From: JBDZUZ01 sp040255445
GTDB lineage: Bacteria; Planctomycetota; Phycisphaerae; Phycisphaerales; UBA1924
Direction: 5' to 3'
DNA: 42,354 nt
Assembly (NCBI GenBank): GCA_040255445.1
Contig: JBDZUZ010000015.1
Span: 1 to 42,354 of the forward strand
In this document: piece by piece, positions 27,813 to 34,141 of the stretch
How positions within the stretch are numbered: the first letter of the stretch is position 1
Layout of the letters: each line of letters opens with the position of its first letter
Made by a program: the position numbers and the translations under genes
The notes under the pieces: model-generated
The model's input: only the letters and a program-made list of their open reading frames with translations
Databases searched by the model: none
What the model was told of the DNA's origin: nothing

Positions 27813-29609
27813 TCAGTTCGTCTCGACCGGGGCGGGTGTTTCGGTCGTCGTCTCGCCAGCAGGCTTGCCGGGCGTTGACTCGGCGACACGCTGCTCGCCG
27901 CCGGCGGCGCGTTCGCCCGACGGGCGCCGCTGGGTGGACCGCTGTTCGCCCGCGTTCCGACCGGATTCCGCAGCGCCGGCGTCAGGACGCCCGCGACGGC
28001 TCGGCGAGAGGATCTCGCCGTTTGGGCCCATCTGGTACCCCAGCGCCGTCAGCGCTTCCTTGTTCCACGACTCCGGGATGACCTCGCCCGCCGCGGGCTC
28101 GCGCAGGAGCACCACATCACCCTCGGAGAGGCCGCTGGTGATCTCGGCGTAGATGTTCGAGCGGCGGCCCACACGCACCGGGACGCGGACATACTTGCCC
28201 GAGCGCGGCGAGTACACGTACTGCACCGCGCCGTCGTTGAAGACCGACTGCACCGGCACCGACAGCGCCTCATCGACAGACTCGATGGTGATCTCCGCCT
28301 CGCAGCGCATCGCGGGCTTGAGCATCGGGCTGGAGCGATCGAGCGCCACTCGGACGGTGTACTCGCGCAGGTTCGGGTCGCGCCAGCCGCCGCTCTCGGC
28401 CATCACGCCGATCGACTCGACGCGGCCCGCGAACACCTGACCGCCCGCGGCGTCGACTTTCACAGTGACCCGCTGGCCGGACTCGATCCGGCCCGTCAGG
28501 CTCTCGTGCACTCGGATGGCCGCGATCATCTCGCTCGTGTCGGGCAGGATGATCAGCAGCTGGTTGGAGTGGACCTGCTGGCCGATCTGCAGCGCATCGT
28601 TCCCGCCGCCCCAGCGGTTGCGGTCGACGCTGCTGCCGTAGACCACCAGGCCGTCCTGCGGCGCGATGATCGTCGATGCGGCGAACTGCTGCTGCAGCTT
28701 CGCCAGGCGTCCCTCGAGAATCGAGACCTGCCGACGCTGGTTCGTCCGCCGGGCTTCCTGGCTCGCCAACTCGATGTCGTTGTTGAGCCGCACGCGCTCA
28801 AGCTCGTCGCGCGCCTTCTCGACGTTGGACATCTGCGTCTTGTATTCCTTGGGGAACTCGTATTTCTCGTAGATGTCCTTGGCGAGGAACGCCTGCTTGT
28901 ACGACGAGATCGCGCGGATGTACTCGACCTCGTCGCGGTCGCACTCGTCCTTGCTCAGGAAGCCCTCGGCGACCAGCTCCTGGCTGCGGGCGTACTTCTG
29001 CGCCAGCCGCTCGAGCTCGACCGTGGCGCGGCTGACCTCGAGGTCCAGGTCCTGGCGGCGCTTCTTGTCGTCGCCCTCGAGCCACTGGTTCAGCGAGAGT
29101 TCGGCCAGCTGCACGGAGAGCAGGGCCTCGCGGGTGCGCGTCTCGTTGGTGTTCTCCTGGATCTGGTAGCTGTTCTCCGCGGCGACCAGGTCCGCCCGCG
29201 CCGATTCGAGGCGGAGCGACTCATCGTCGATCTTGCTCTTGAGGTCGTCGGCGTTGAGCTGGATCAGCAGGTCGCCCTTGGAGACCCGCGAGCCCTCGGG
29301 CACGATCGAGACGATCGTGGAGTTCTGCTCGAGCGGGTTGCGGATCTCGATCTTGTTGCGGGCTTCGAGGTCGCCGCTCGCCGTTGTCGTGATGTCGAAG
29401 GCGCGCAGCGTCGCTGCCGCGCGATCGGAGCGGGTCAGCGCAACCCCGGTCGCGCCGCCGGGGGCTTCCTTCCCGAAGATCTGCCAGGCAGCGATGCTCA
29501 AGCCGGCGACCAGCGCCAGGCCCACCACGCCCCAGACAAGGGCGCTGCCTCGGCGAAGCCGGCGGGCGGGCATCCGGTTGGGGGTCTGAGCGGTCGCCTG
29601 CATCGGCAT
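27813..29609 (-). CDS. Long HlyD/MacA-type membrane fusion protein, solitary
   Basis: A 598-residue periplasmic adaptor. Start ATG at 29609 with AAGGGA upstream; the longer frame upstream is shadow. Order: basic N-terminus and TM helix (ALVWGVVGLALVAGLSIAAW), beta-barrel and lipoyl half-motifs (ASGDLEARNKIEIRNPLEQNSTI, VPEGSRVSKGDLLIQLN), a very long alpha-helical hairpin at about 130-330 rich in Glu/Arg/Gln, then the second lipoyl half (STIIAPQDGLVVYG), barrel and membrane-proximal domain (VPVQSVFNDGAVQYVYSPRSGKYVRVPVRVG). The tail of about 60 residues is Arg/Gly/Pro/Glu-rich. Such proteins link an inner-membrane ABC or RND pump to the outer membrane, but no pump gene lies beside it; the neighbours are convergent or divergent. 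Confidence 0.9.
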   Translation of the reverse strand: MPMQATAQTPNRMPARRLRRGSALVWGVVGLALVAGLSIAAWQIFGKEAPGGATGVALTRSDRAAATLRAFDITTTASGDLEARNKIEIRNPLEQNSTIVSIVPEGSRVSKGDLLIQLNADDLKSKIDDESLRLESARADLVAAENSYQIQENTNETRTREALLSVQLAELSLNQWLEGDDKKRRQDLDLEVSRATVELERLAQKYARSQELVAEGFLSKDECDRDEVEYIRAISSYKQAFLAKDIYEKYEFPKEYKTQMSNVEKARDELERVRLNNDIELASQEARRTNQRRQVSILEGRLAKLQQQFAASTIIAPQDGLVVYGSSVDRNRWGGGNDALQIGQQVHSNQLLIILPDTSEMIAAIRVHESLTGRIESGQRVTVKVDAAGGQVFAGRVESIGVMAESGGWRDPNLREYTVRVALDRSSPMLKPAMRCEAEITIESVDEALSVPVQSVFNDGAVQYVYSPRSGKYVRVPVRVGRRSNIYAEITSGLSEGDVVLLREPAAGEVIPESWNKEALTALGYQMGPNGEILSPSRRGRPDAGAAESGRNAGEQRSTQRRPSGERAAGGEQRVAESTPGKPAGETTTETPAPVETN

Positions 29610-29700
29610 CGATGATCCCTTCTGCTGTCCAAAGATCCGCGGGGTGTGCCGCGGGCCGCACCCGGGGTTGGCCGCCCGCACGCATCAATCCTGTTCCGCG

Positions 29701-29723
29701 GCGGTCGGAAGACCCCCGACCGC
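29701..29723. other. Perfect 8-bp stem-loop in a divergent spacer
   Basis: GCGGTCGG-AAGACCC-CCGACCGC is a perfect inverted repeat in the 230-bp spacer between the fusion-protein gene (minus) and mqnB (plus). It lies 92 bp from the first and 116 bp from the second start. It could be an operator or part of a leader RNA. Confidence 0.4.
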
Positions 29724-29839
29724 ACACATTCCTTACCCTAGAGTACGCCCCGATGGGCGGTCTTCGTTCGATGGATCGGTATGGACGCGACCGTTTCTCC
29801 TGATTCAGCCGCCGCCCGCCGCGATTCCACTCCCTCCGC

Positions 29840-30517
29840 ATGGCCCAACGCCCGACACTCCTCGTCGTTGCAGCCCCCGTCGAGGTGCGGGCGATTCTGC
29901 GGTCATTCGGGATCGACCAGATCCCAAACCTGTGGGATCCAATCCGCGTGGACCGACCCGCCGGCCCTGTTGAGGTCGTCCTGACCGGGATCGGGAAGTC
30001 GAACGCCGCCGCGGCGACGGCCCGGATCCTCAACCCAGAGATCCACGGGGCGGTGGTTTCCGTCGGCATCGCGGGCACCCTCGATCCGGGGACGGCGGCG
30101 ATCGGGGCGGTTGTGGTTGCGGATCCATCCATGTTTGCGGATGAAGGGCTGGAGACGCCGGACGGTTTCCAGGATTGCGACGCCATGGGCTTCCCCCTGG
30201 GCGACTTCGCCGGCTCCGCGCCGCCGACGGACCCGGAGCTGCGCGACCGGCTGGCAGCGGGATACCTGACTGGGGGAGTGGCGACGGTGTCGACCTGCTC
30301 GGGGACCGACGCCCTCGCGGCCAGGGTTCGGGCGCGGACCGGCGCGATCGCGGAGGCGATGGAGGGCGCGGCGGTGGGGCTGGTCGCGCATCGGCTCGGG
30401 GTGCCGTTCGCGGAGTTGCGGGTGATCAGCAACACGACGGGGGACCGGGCGCGGCAGGAGTGGCGGATCCGCGAGGCGTTGTCGACGCTGGGCGCGGTTA
30501 TCGGCCGCTTGTTCTAA
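29840..30517 (+). CDS. mqnB: Futalosine hydrolase
   Basis: A 225-residue nucleosidase of the PNP/MTAN fold. Family marks: LLVVAAPVEVRAIL at the start, TGIGKSNAAAATARIL, VVSVGIAGTLDPG, ADEGLETPDGF, then the catalytic-side stretch ATVSTCSGTDALAARV and AEAMEGAAVGLVAHRLGVPFAELRVISNTTGDR, ending QEWRIREAL. The EAMEGAAV motif with its Glu and Met is the nucleoside-binding segment. MqnB splits futalosine into hypoxanthine and dehypoxanthine futalosine in the alternative menaquinone pathway, in the cytosol. Other mqn genes are not in the window. The ATG at 29840 gives the family-typical N-terminus. A structured 169-bp spacer leads to pilM. Confidence 0.9.
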   Translation: MAQRPTLLVVAAPVEVRAILRSFGIDQIPNLWDPIRVDRPAGPVEVVLTGIGKSNAAAATARILNPEIHGAVVSVGIAGTLDPGTAAIGAVVVADPSMFADEGLETPDGFQDCDAMGFPLGDFAGSAPPTDPELRDRLAAGYLTGGVATVSTCSGTDALAARVRARTGAIAEAMEGAAVGLVAHRLGVPFAELRVISNTTGDRARQEWRIREALSTLGAVIGRLF

Positions 30518-30610
30518 AGAACGGTTGTGACGGCTGTGCCGCGTCGGGGGGTGGGCGCGAGGGGTCTGCCTGCGCAAGCCGCGGCGACCCTGCTGCCGCT
30601 GAACCCGCCT

Positions 30611-30642
30611 TCCCGGACCGCCGATGGTTGCTTGGTCCGGGA
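30611..30642 (+). other. 9-bp stem-loop upstream of pilM
   Basis: TCCCGGACC and GGTCCGGGA form a perfect 9-bp stem with a 14-base loop, 94 bp after the mqnB stop and 45 bp before the pilM start. There is no following T run. It may be an mqnB 3' end or a leader element of the pil operon. Confidence 0.45.
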
Positions 30643-30666
30643 CCCCTCCCGGCACGAGAACCGACT

Positions 30667-30680
30667 CTCTTGCGCAAGAG
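30667..30680. promoter_or_regulatory. 14-bp perfect palindrome overlapping the pilM ribosome-binding site
   Basis: CTCTTGCGCAAGAG is fully self-complementary and ends six bases before the ATG at 30687. Its last bases, AAGAG, are part of the AAGAGG ribosome-binding site. It could bind a dimeric protein or hide the ribosome-binding site in the mRNA. Confidence 0.45.
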
Positions 30681-30686
30681 GCAGAG

Positions 30687-31994
30687 ATGGGCTTCCAGGC
30701 ACTGCGTCGATTCAACTCGCTGATGCGGGGCGGCAAGGACGCGAAGGCGTCGGCGCCGTCTCTGGGATCGGGGCCACTGCCGATCGCGATCGACTTCGGG
30801 TCGGGCGCGCTCAAGGTGCTCCAGGTCGCGGCGGGTGATCCGCCCGCGCTGGTCGCGGCGGCCTCGGTGGAGACACCGATGGAGCTGGTCGGTGACCCGG
30901 TCAAGCGGCTGAAGTTCCAGGTCGAGGCGCTGCCGCGGCTGCTCAAGTCGGGCGGATTCAAGGGTAAGCGGGCGGTGTGCGCGATCCCGGCCGCGCAGAT
31001 GTTCTGCAAGCAGCTGCAGGTGCCGCGGATCGAGGGCGTGCCGACGAGTGAGCTGGTGTCGGCGGCGATCCCGGCGCAGTTCGGTTGCGACCCGGCGTCG
31101 CTGGTGTACCGCACGCTCGAGATCGGTTCGGGCACGGGGAACAAGCAGGACATCCTGGTGATGGGCGTCCAGCGGGATGTGGTGAACAACCTGATGTCGA
31201 CGATCGCTGGCTGCAAGCTGCAGCCGGTGGGGATGCACAGCGAGTTCGTCGCGACGCTGCGGGCGTTCGACTATGTGCACCGGCGCGAGGGCGACGAGAA
31301 CCTGACCACGCTGTACCTGGATGTCGGCGCGAACGTTACGAACGTGTCGATCTCGCACGGCCGCGAGCTGGTGTTCGCGCGGGTGATCGACATCGGCGGG
31401 CGACGGCTGGATGAGTATGTGTCGGAGCAGCTGGCCTGCACGCTCGAGCAGGCACGCGCGCTGCGGGTGCGTCAGGCGACGGAAGCGCCGCCGCCGCCCA
31501 AGCCCGCGGCCAAGCCGGCGCCGGTCGCGGCGATGGCTCCGGCGATGGCGCCCGCGATGGCGCCCGCGATGGCGGCGGTTGCCGAGGGGGAGGTCCCCGC
31601 GGACCTGGATCCGCGGCGGCAGGGCGACAAGCTCGCGCCGGGTTTCACCGCGGAGGTGACGACGCAGCCGCCGATGTCGGTGGCGCCCGGGGACGTCGAC
31701 CTCACCGAGGTGCTCGAGACGCTGACCGACGAAGTGATGATGTGCATGCGGTACCACGCCGCGCAGTTCCCGGGCCGCAAGGTCGACCGGGCGGTGTTCG
31801 TCGGGGGCGAGGCGCGGCACCGCGGGTTGTGCCAGCACATTGCGCGGGCTCTGCGTGTGCCGGCGCAGATGGGCGATCCGATCGCACGCGTCGGCCGGGG
31901 CGGCACCGAGCCGGCCACCGGAGTTGATCTCAAGCAGGCGCAGCCCGGCTGGGCGGTGGCTCTGGGGTTGTGCCTGAGCCCGACGGACCTTTGA
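30687..31994 (+). CDS. pilM: Type IV pilus assembly protein PilM (actin-like ATPase)
   Basis: A 435-residue cytosolic protein. ATG at 30687 with AGAGG five bases upstream; the earlier in-frame 30624 lacks this site. PilM marks: PIAIDFGSGALKVLQVA (phosphate-1), RAVCAIPAAQMFCKQLQVPR, ILVMGVQRDVVNNLMSTIAGCKLQPVGMHSEFVATLRAFDY, LTTLYLDVGANVTNVSISHGRELVFARVIDIGGRRLDEYV (phosphate-2), and FVGGEARHRGLCQHIARAL. PilM binds the PilN N-terminus and links the inner-membrane ring to the motor. Between the two halves of the C-terminal subdomain is a flexible Pro/Ala insert of about 80 residues that includes four tandem AMAP-type units. First gene of a five-gene operon. Confidence 0.93.
   Translation: MGFQALRRFNSLMRGGKDAKASAPSLGSGPLPIAIDFGSGALKVLQVAAGDPPALVAAASVETPMELVGDPVKRLKFQVEALPRLLKSGGFKGKRAVCAIPAAQMFCKQLQVPRIEGVPTSELVSAAIPAQFGCDPASLVYRTLEIGSGTGNKQDILVMGVQRDVVNNLMSTIAGCKLQPVGMHSEFVATLRAFDYVHRREGDENLTTLYLDVGANVTNVSISHGRELVFARVIDIGGRRLDEYVSEQLACTLEQARALRVRQATEAPPPPKPAAKPAPVAAMAPAMAPAMAPAMAAVAEGEVPADLDPRRQGDKLAPGFTAEVTTQPPMSVAPGDVDLTEVLETLTDEVMMCMRYHAAQFPGRKVDRAVFVGGEARHRGLCQHIARALRVPAQMGDPIARVGRGGTEPATGVDLKQAQPGWAVALGLCLSPTDL
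31530..31577 (+). repeat. Four 12-bp tandem repeats inside pilM
   Basis: Units GCGATGGCTCCG, GCGATGGCGCCC (twice) and GCGATGGCGGCG encode AMAP-AMAP-AMAP-AMAA in the PilM linker. The period of 12 keeps frame, so copy number could change the linker length without frameshift. Confidence 0.85.
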
Positions 31995-32051
31995 ACACGG
32001 ACTGACCAACGGGGAGGGGACGGGCCGGGGAGCCCGCCGGATGGAGCCACG

Positions 32052-32858
32052 ATGAAGAACCTCTTTCAGCCAGTTGCACCCTCGGCCAACAGCTTCCTGC
32101 CCGAGGACTACATCCAGAAGAAGAACGACACCCGCGCCAACCTGCTCACGCTGACGCTCTTCGCGATCGTCATGGGCGCGGTGGTGGGGGCGTTCTTCGT
32201 GACCAACCAGCGGTGGGAGCGGCTTCGCGCCCGCCAGGAGATGGTCAACGACGCGTATGTGCAGGAGGCCAAGCGGATCGAGCAGCTCAAGACGCTCGAG
32301 ATGCAGCGGGCCTCGATGATGGAGAAGGCGCAGATCACGGCGGCGCTGCTGGAGAAGGTGCCGCGGTGGGCGCTGCTCGCCGAGCTCACCTACCGCATGC
32401 CCGACGAGATGTGGCTGGACGGACTCACGCTCAAGAGCAAGCGGATCGACCCGGTGGTGGTGCCCAGCGCAGTGCCGGCGCCGAAGGTCAAGAGCCTGAC
32501 GGACAAGGCCAAGGGCAAGACGCCCGAGCCGGAGAAGCCCAAGATCCAGCCGCCGCAGTTCGAATACACGCTGACGATCACGGGCGCGGCGGAGAAGAAC
32601 ACGGACATCGCGAACTACCTGACGCAGCTGAAGAACTCGCCGGCGCTGGACCGGGTCGAGTTGCAGTTCATCCGCGATGCGCGGCAGGCGGACAAGGACG
32701 TGCGTAGGTTCGAGGTGACGGCGGTGCTCCGCGGCGGCGTGGAGCCGGCGACGCTGGCGGCCTCGGTGATCGAGCTCAAGGACAAGCTGCTGGCGCGTCG
32801 CTCGGGCGAGGGCGAGGCCGGCGCGACGACGACGGCGAACGCCGGGACGGGAGAGTAA
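32052..32858 (+). CDS. pilN: PilN-like inner-membrane alignment protein
   Basis: A 268-residue bitopic membrane protein 57 bp after pilM. The cytosolic N-terminus MKNLFQPVAPSANSFLPEDYIQKK has the N-FLP element that PilN uses to bind PilM. TM helix at about 31-50 (LLTLTLFAIVMGAVVGAFFV), coiled coil 52-100, then the fimbrial-assembly PilN domain (LLEKVPRWALLAELTYRMPDEMWLDGLTLKSKRI, FEYTLTITGAAEKNTDIANYLTQLKNSPALDRVELQFI). A Pro/Lys-rich insert at 145-170 splits the ferredoxin-like fold. PilN pairs with PilO in the periplasm. The GATGAAG start has GGAG 9 bases upstream. Confidence 0.9.
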   Translation: MKNLFQPVAPSANSFLPEDYIQKKNDTRANLLTLTLFAIVMGAVVGAFFVTNQRWERLRARQEMVNDAYVQEAKRIEQLKTLEMQRASMMEKAQITAALLEKVPRWALLAELTYRMPDEMWLDGLTLKSKRIDPVVVPSAVPAPKVKSLTDKAKGKTPEPEKPKIQPPQFEYTLTITGAAEKNTDIANYLTQLKNSPALDRVELQFIRDARQADKDVRRFEVTAVLRGGVEPATLAASVIELKDKLLARRSGEGEAGATTTANAGTGE

Positions 32859-32861
32859 GCC

Positions 32862-33419
32862 ATGAAACTCGGACTCAGAGGCGGCCTCGTGCTGCTCATC
32901 GTCGTCGGCATGCCGGTGGCGAGCTTCTTCCTCGTGTTCAAGCCGCAGAACCGCGAGATCGACCGCGCCAAGGCGGAGATCGAACACAAGGAAACGATGC
33001 TGATCAAGCTGCGCGAGGAGACAGCGCGCAATGACGACCTGGCGCGGGCCAACGAAGAAACGCGTCAGACGGTGGCGATGATCGAGCGGCGTCTGCCCTC
33101 CAACAAAGAGGTCGACGACCTGGTGCGGCAGGTCTCGGACCTGGCGCTGCAGTCGGGCCTGCAGGACCCGTCGCTCAAGTCGGTGCGTCCGGTGCCGGCG
33201 GTGCTGTATATGGAGCAGCCCATCGAGATGGAAGTCTCGGGGACGTTCATGGGGTTCCACGCGTTCATCGCGAACCTCGAGCAGCTGCCGCGGATCACGC
33301 GGATCCATGATCTGAAGATCCTCGGCGCTCCCAAGGAGGACATCGAGATGAAGGCCCAGTTCACGCTGAGCATCTACTTCCAGGACGAGGCCAAGATCGC
33401 GCAAGGAGACGCCCGGTGA
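32862..33419 (+). CDS. pilO: PilO-like inner-membrane alignment protein
   Basis: A 185-residue bitopic protein starting 3 bp after the pilN-like stop. TM helix about 7-26 (GGLVLLIVVGMPVASFFLVF), coiled coil 30-78 (IDRAKAEIEHKETMLIKLREE), then the PilO core: LPSNKEVDDLVRQVSDLALQSGL, VLYMEQPIEMEVSGTFMGFHAFIANLEQLPRITRIHDLKI and MKAQFTLSIYF. The GTFMGFHAFIANLEQLPRI stretch is the most typical PilO mark. It forms a heterodimer with PilN that passes motor movements through the membrane. Its TGA overlaps the GTG of the next gene. Confidence 0.92.
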   Translation: MKLGLRGGLVLLIVVGMPVASFFLVFKPQNREIDRAKAEIEHKETMLIKLREETARNDDLARANEETRQTVAMIERRLPSNKEVDDLVRQVSDLALQSGLQDPSLKSVRPVPAVLYMEQPIEMEVSGTFMGFHAFIANLEQLPRITRIHDLKILGAPKEDIEMKAQFTLSIYFQDEAKIAQGDAR

Positions 33420-34093
33420 ATCTGAACCCCGAGACCGAAACGGTCGCGACGCAGACCGAGGGCTTCCCGGCCGGGCTCGATCCCGCGCACAAGCCCAAGC
33501 GGAAGATCCCCGGGCAGTCGATCGTGCTTGGCGTGGTGCTGACCGTCAGCGTGATCACGCTGTACGCGATGCGGAGCTACGGCATGCGGAGCGGTATGAC
33601 GTTCGCGGACGTCAACGTCGACTACAAGTCGCAGGACGACGAGAAGTCGCGGACGTACGACCGGATCATGCGTGAACTGGCGCAGGCGCAGCAGCCGATC
33701 GACATCGCGCTCACGGAGCTCTCCGAGAGCCCCTTCCTGCCCAAGGTGAACAAGCCGGTGCTGAACCCGGTGACCAACCAGATCGAGGCGGCGCCGACGA
33801 ACAACGAGGCGCTGGCCGCGCAGCGTCGGGAGCAGGAACTGGCGATGGCGCTGGGCTCGCTGCGGCTCAACGCGGTGATGGGCGGCGATGTGCCCATTGC
33901 GCGGATCAACGAGCGGCTGTACCGCGTCGGGATGTCGGTGGATGAGGTCTTCACGGTGCGGGCGATCGACGGCATGTCGGTGACGCTGGAGGCCGACGGC
34001 AAGCTGTTCATGCTGGTGATGGAGGAGAATCGCCAGAACAACGTGAAGCAGCGCGGCCCGGTGAAGGTCGGCGGTCAGCCGCCACGTCGCTGA
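33416..34093 (+). CDS. Bitopic protein in the PilP/GspC position
   Basis: A 225-residue protein with a GTG start at 33416 overlapping the pilO stop (GTGA). It has a cytosolic stretch of about 33 residues with PAHKPKRKIPG, a TM helix at 34-52 (QSIVLGVVLTVSVITLYAM), a periplasmic spacer, and a C-terminal beta domain: PIARINERLYRVGMSVDEVFTVRAIDGMSVTLEADGKLFMLVME. That pattern (INxxxYxxGxxVxxxxVxxIxxxxVxLxxxGxxxxL) fits the small HR/PilP-type domain of GspC, GspB and PilP, which docks on the secretin. PilP is normally a lipoprotein, whereas this protein keeps a TM helix, as GspC does. The assignment rests on gene order and this domain. Confidence 0.8.
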   Translation: MNLNPETETVATQTEGFPAGLDPAHKPKRKIPGQSIVLGVVLTVSVITLYAMRSYGMRSGMTFADVNVDYKSQDDEKSRTYDRIMRELAQAQQPIDIALTELSESPFLPKVNKPVLNPVTNQIEAAPTNNEALAAQRREQELAMALGSLRLNAVMGGDVPIARINERLYRVGMSVDEVFTVRAIDGMSVTLEADGKLFMLVMEENRQNNVKQRGPVKVGGQPPRR

Positions 34094-34141
34094 TCGCGGC
34101 GGGCGGGGCACACTCGGCAAGACACGACGCAGGAACCACCC

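Noticed and set aside
30498..33404. 968-residue minus-strand open frame across pilM, pilN and pilO
   Set aside because: Arg/His/Leu-rich shadow typical of GC-rich DNA; the plus-strand frames carry recognisable Pil domains.
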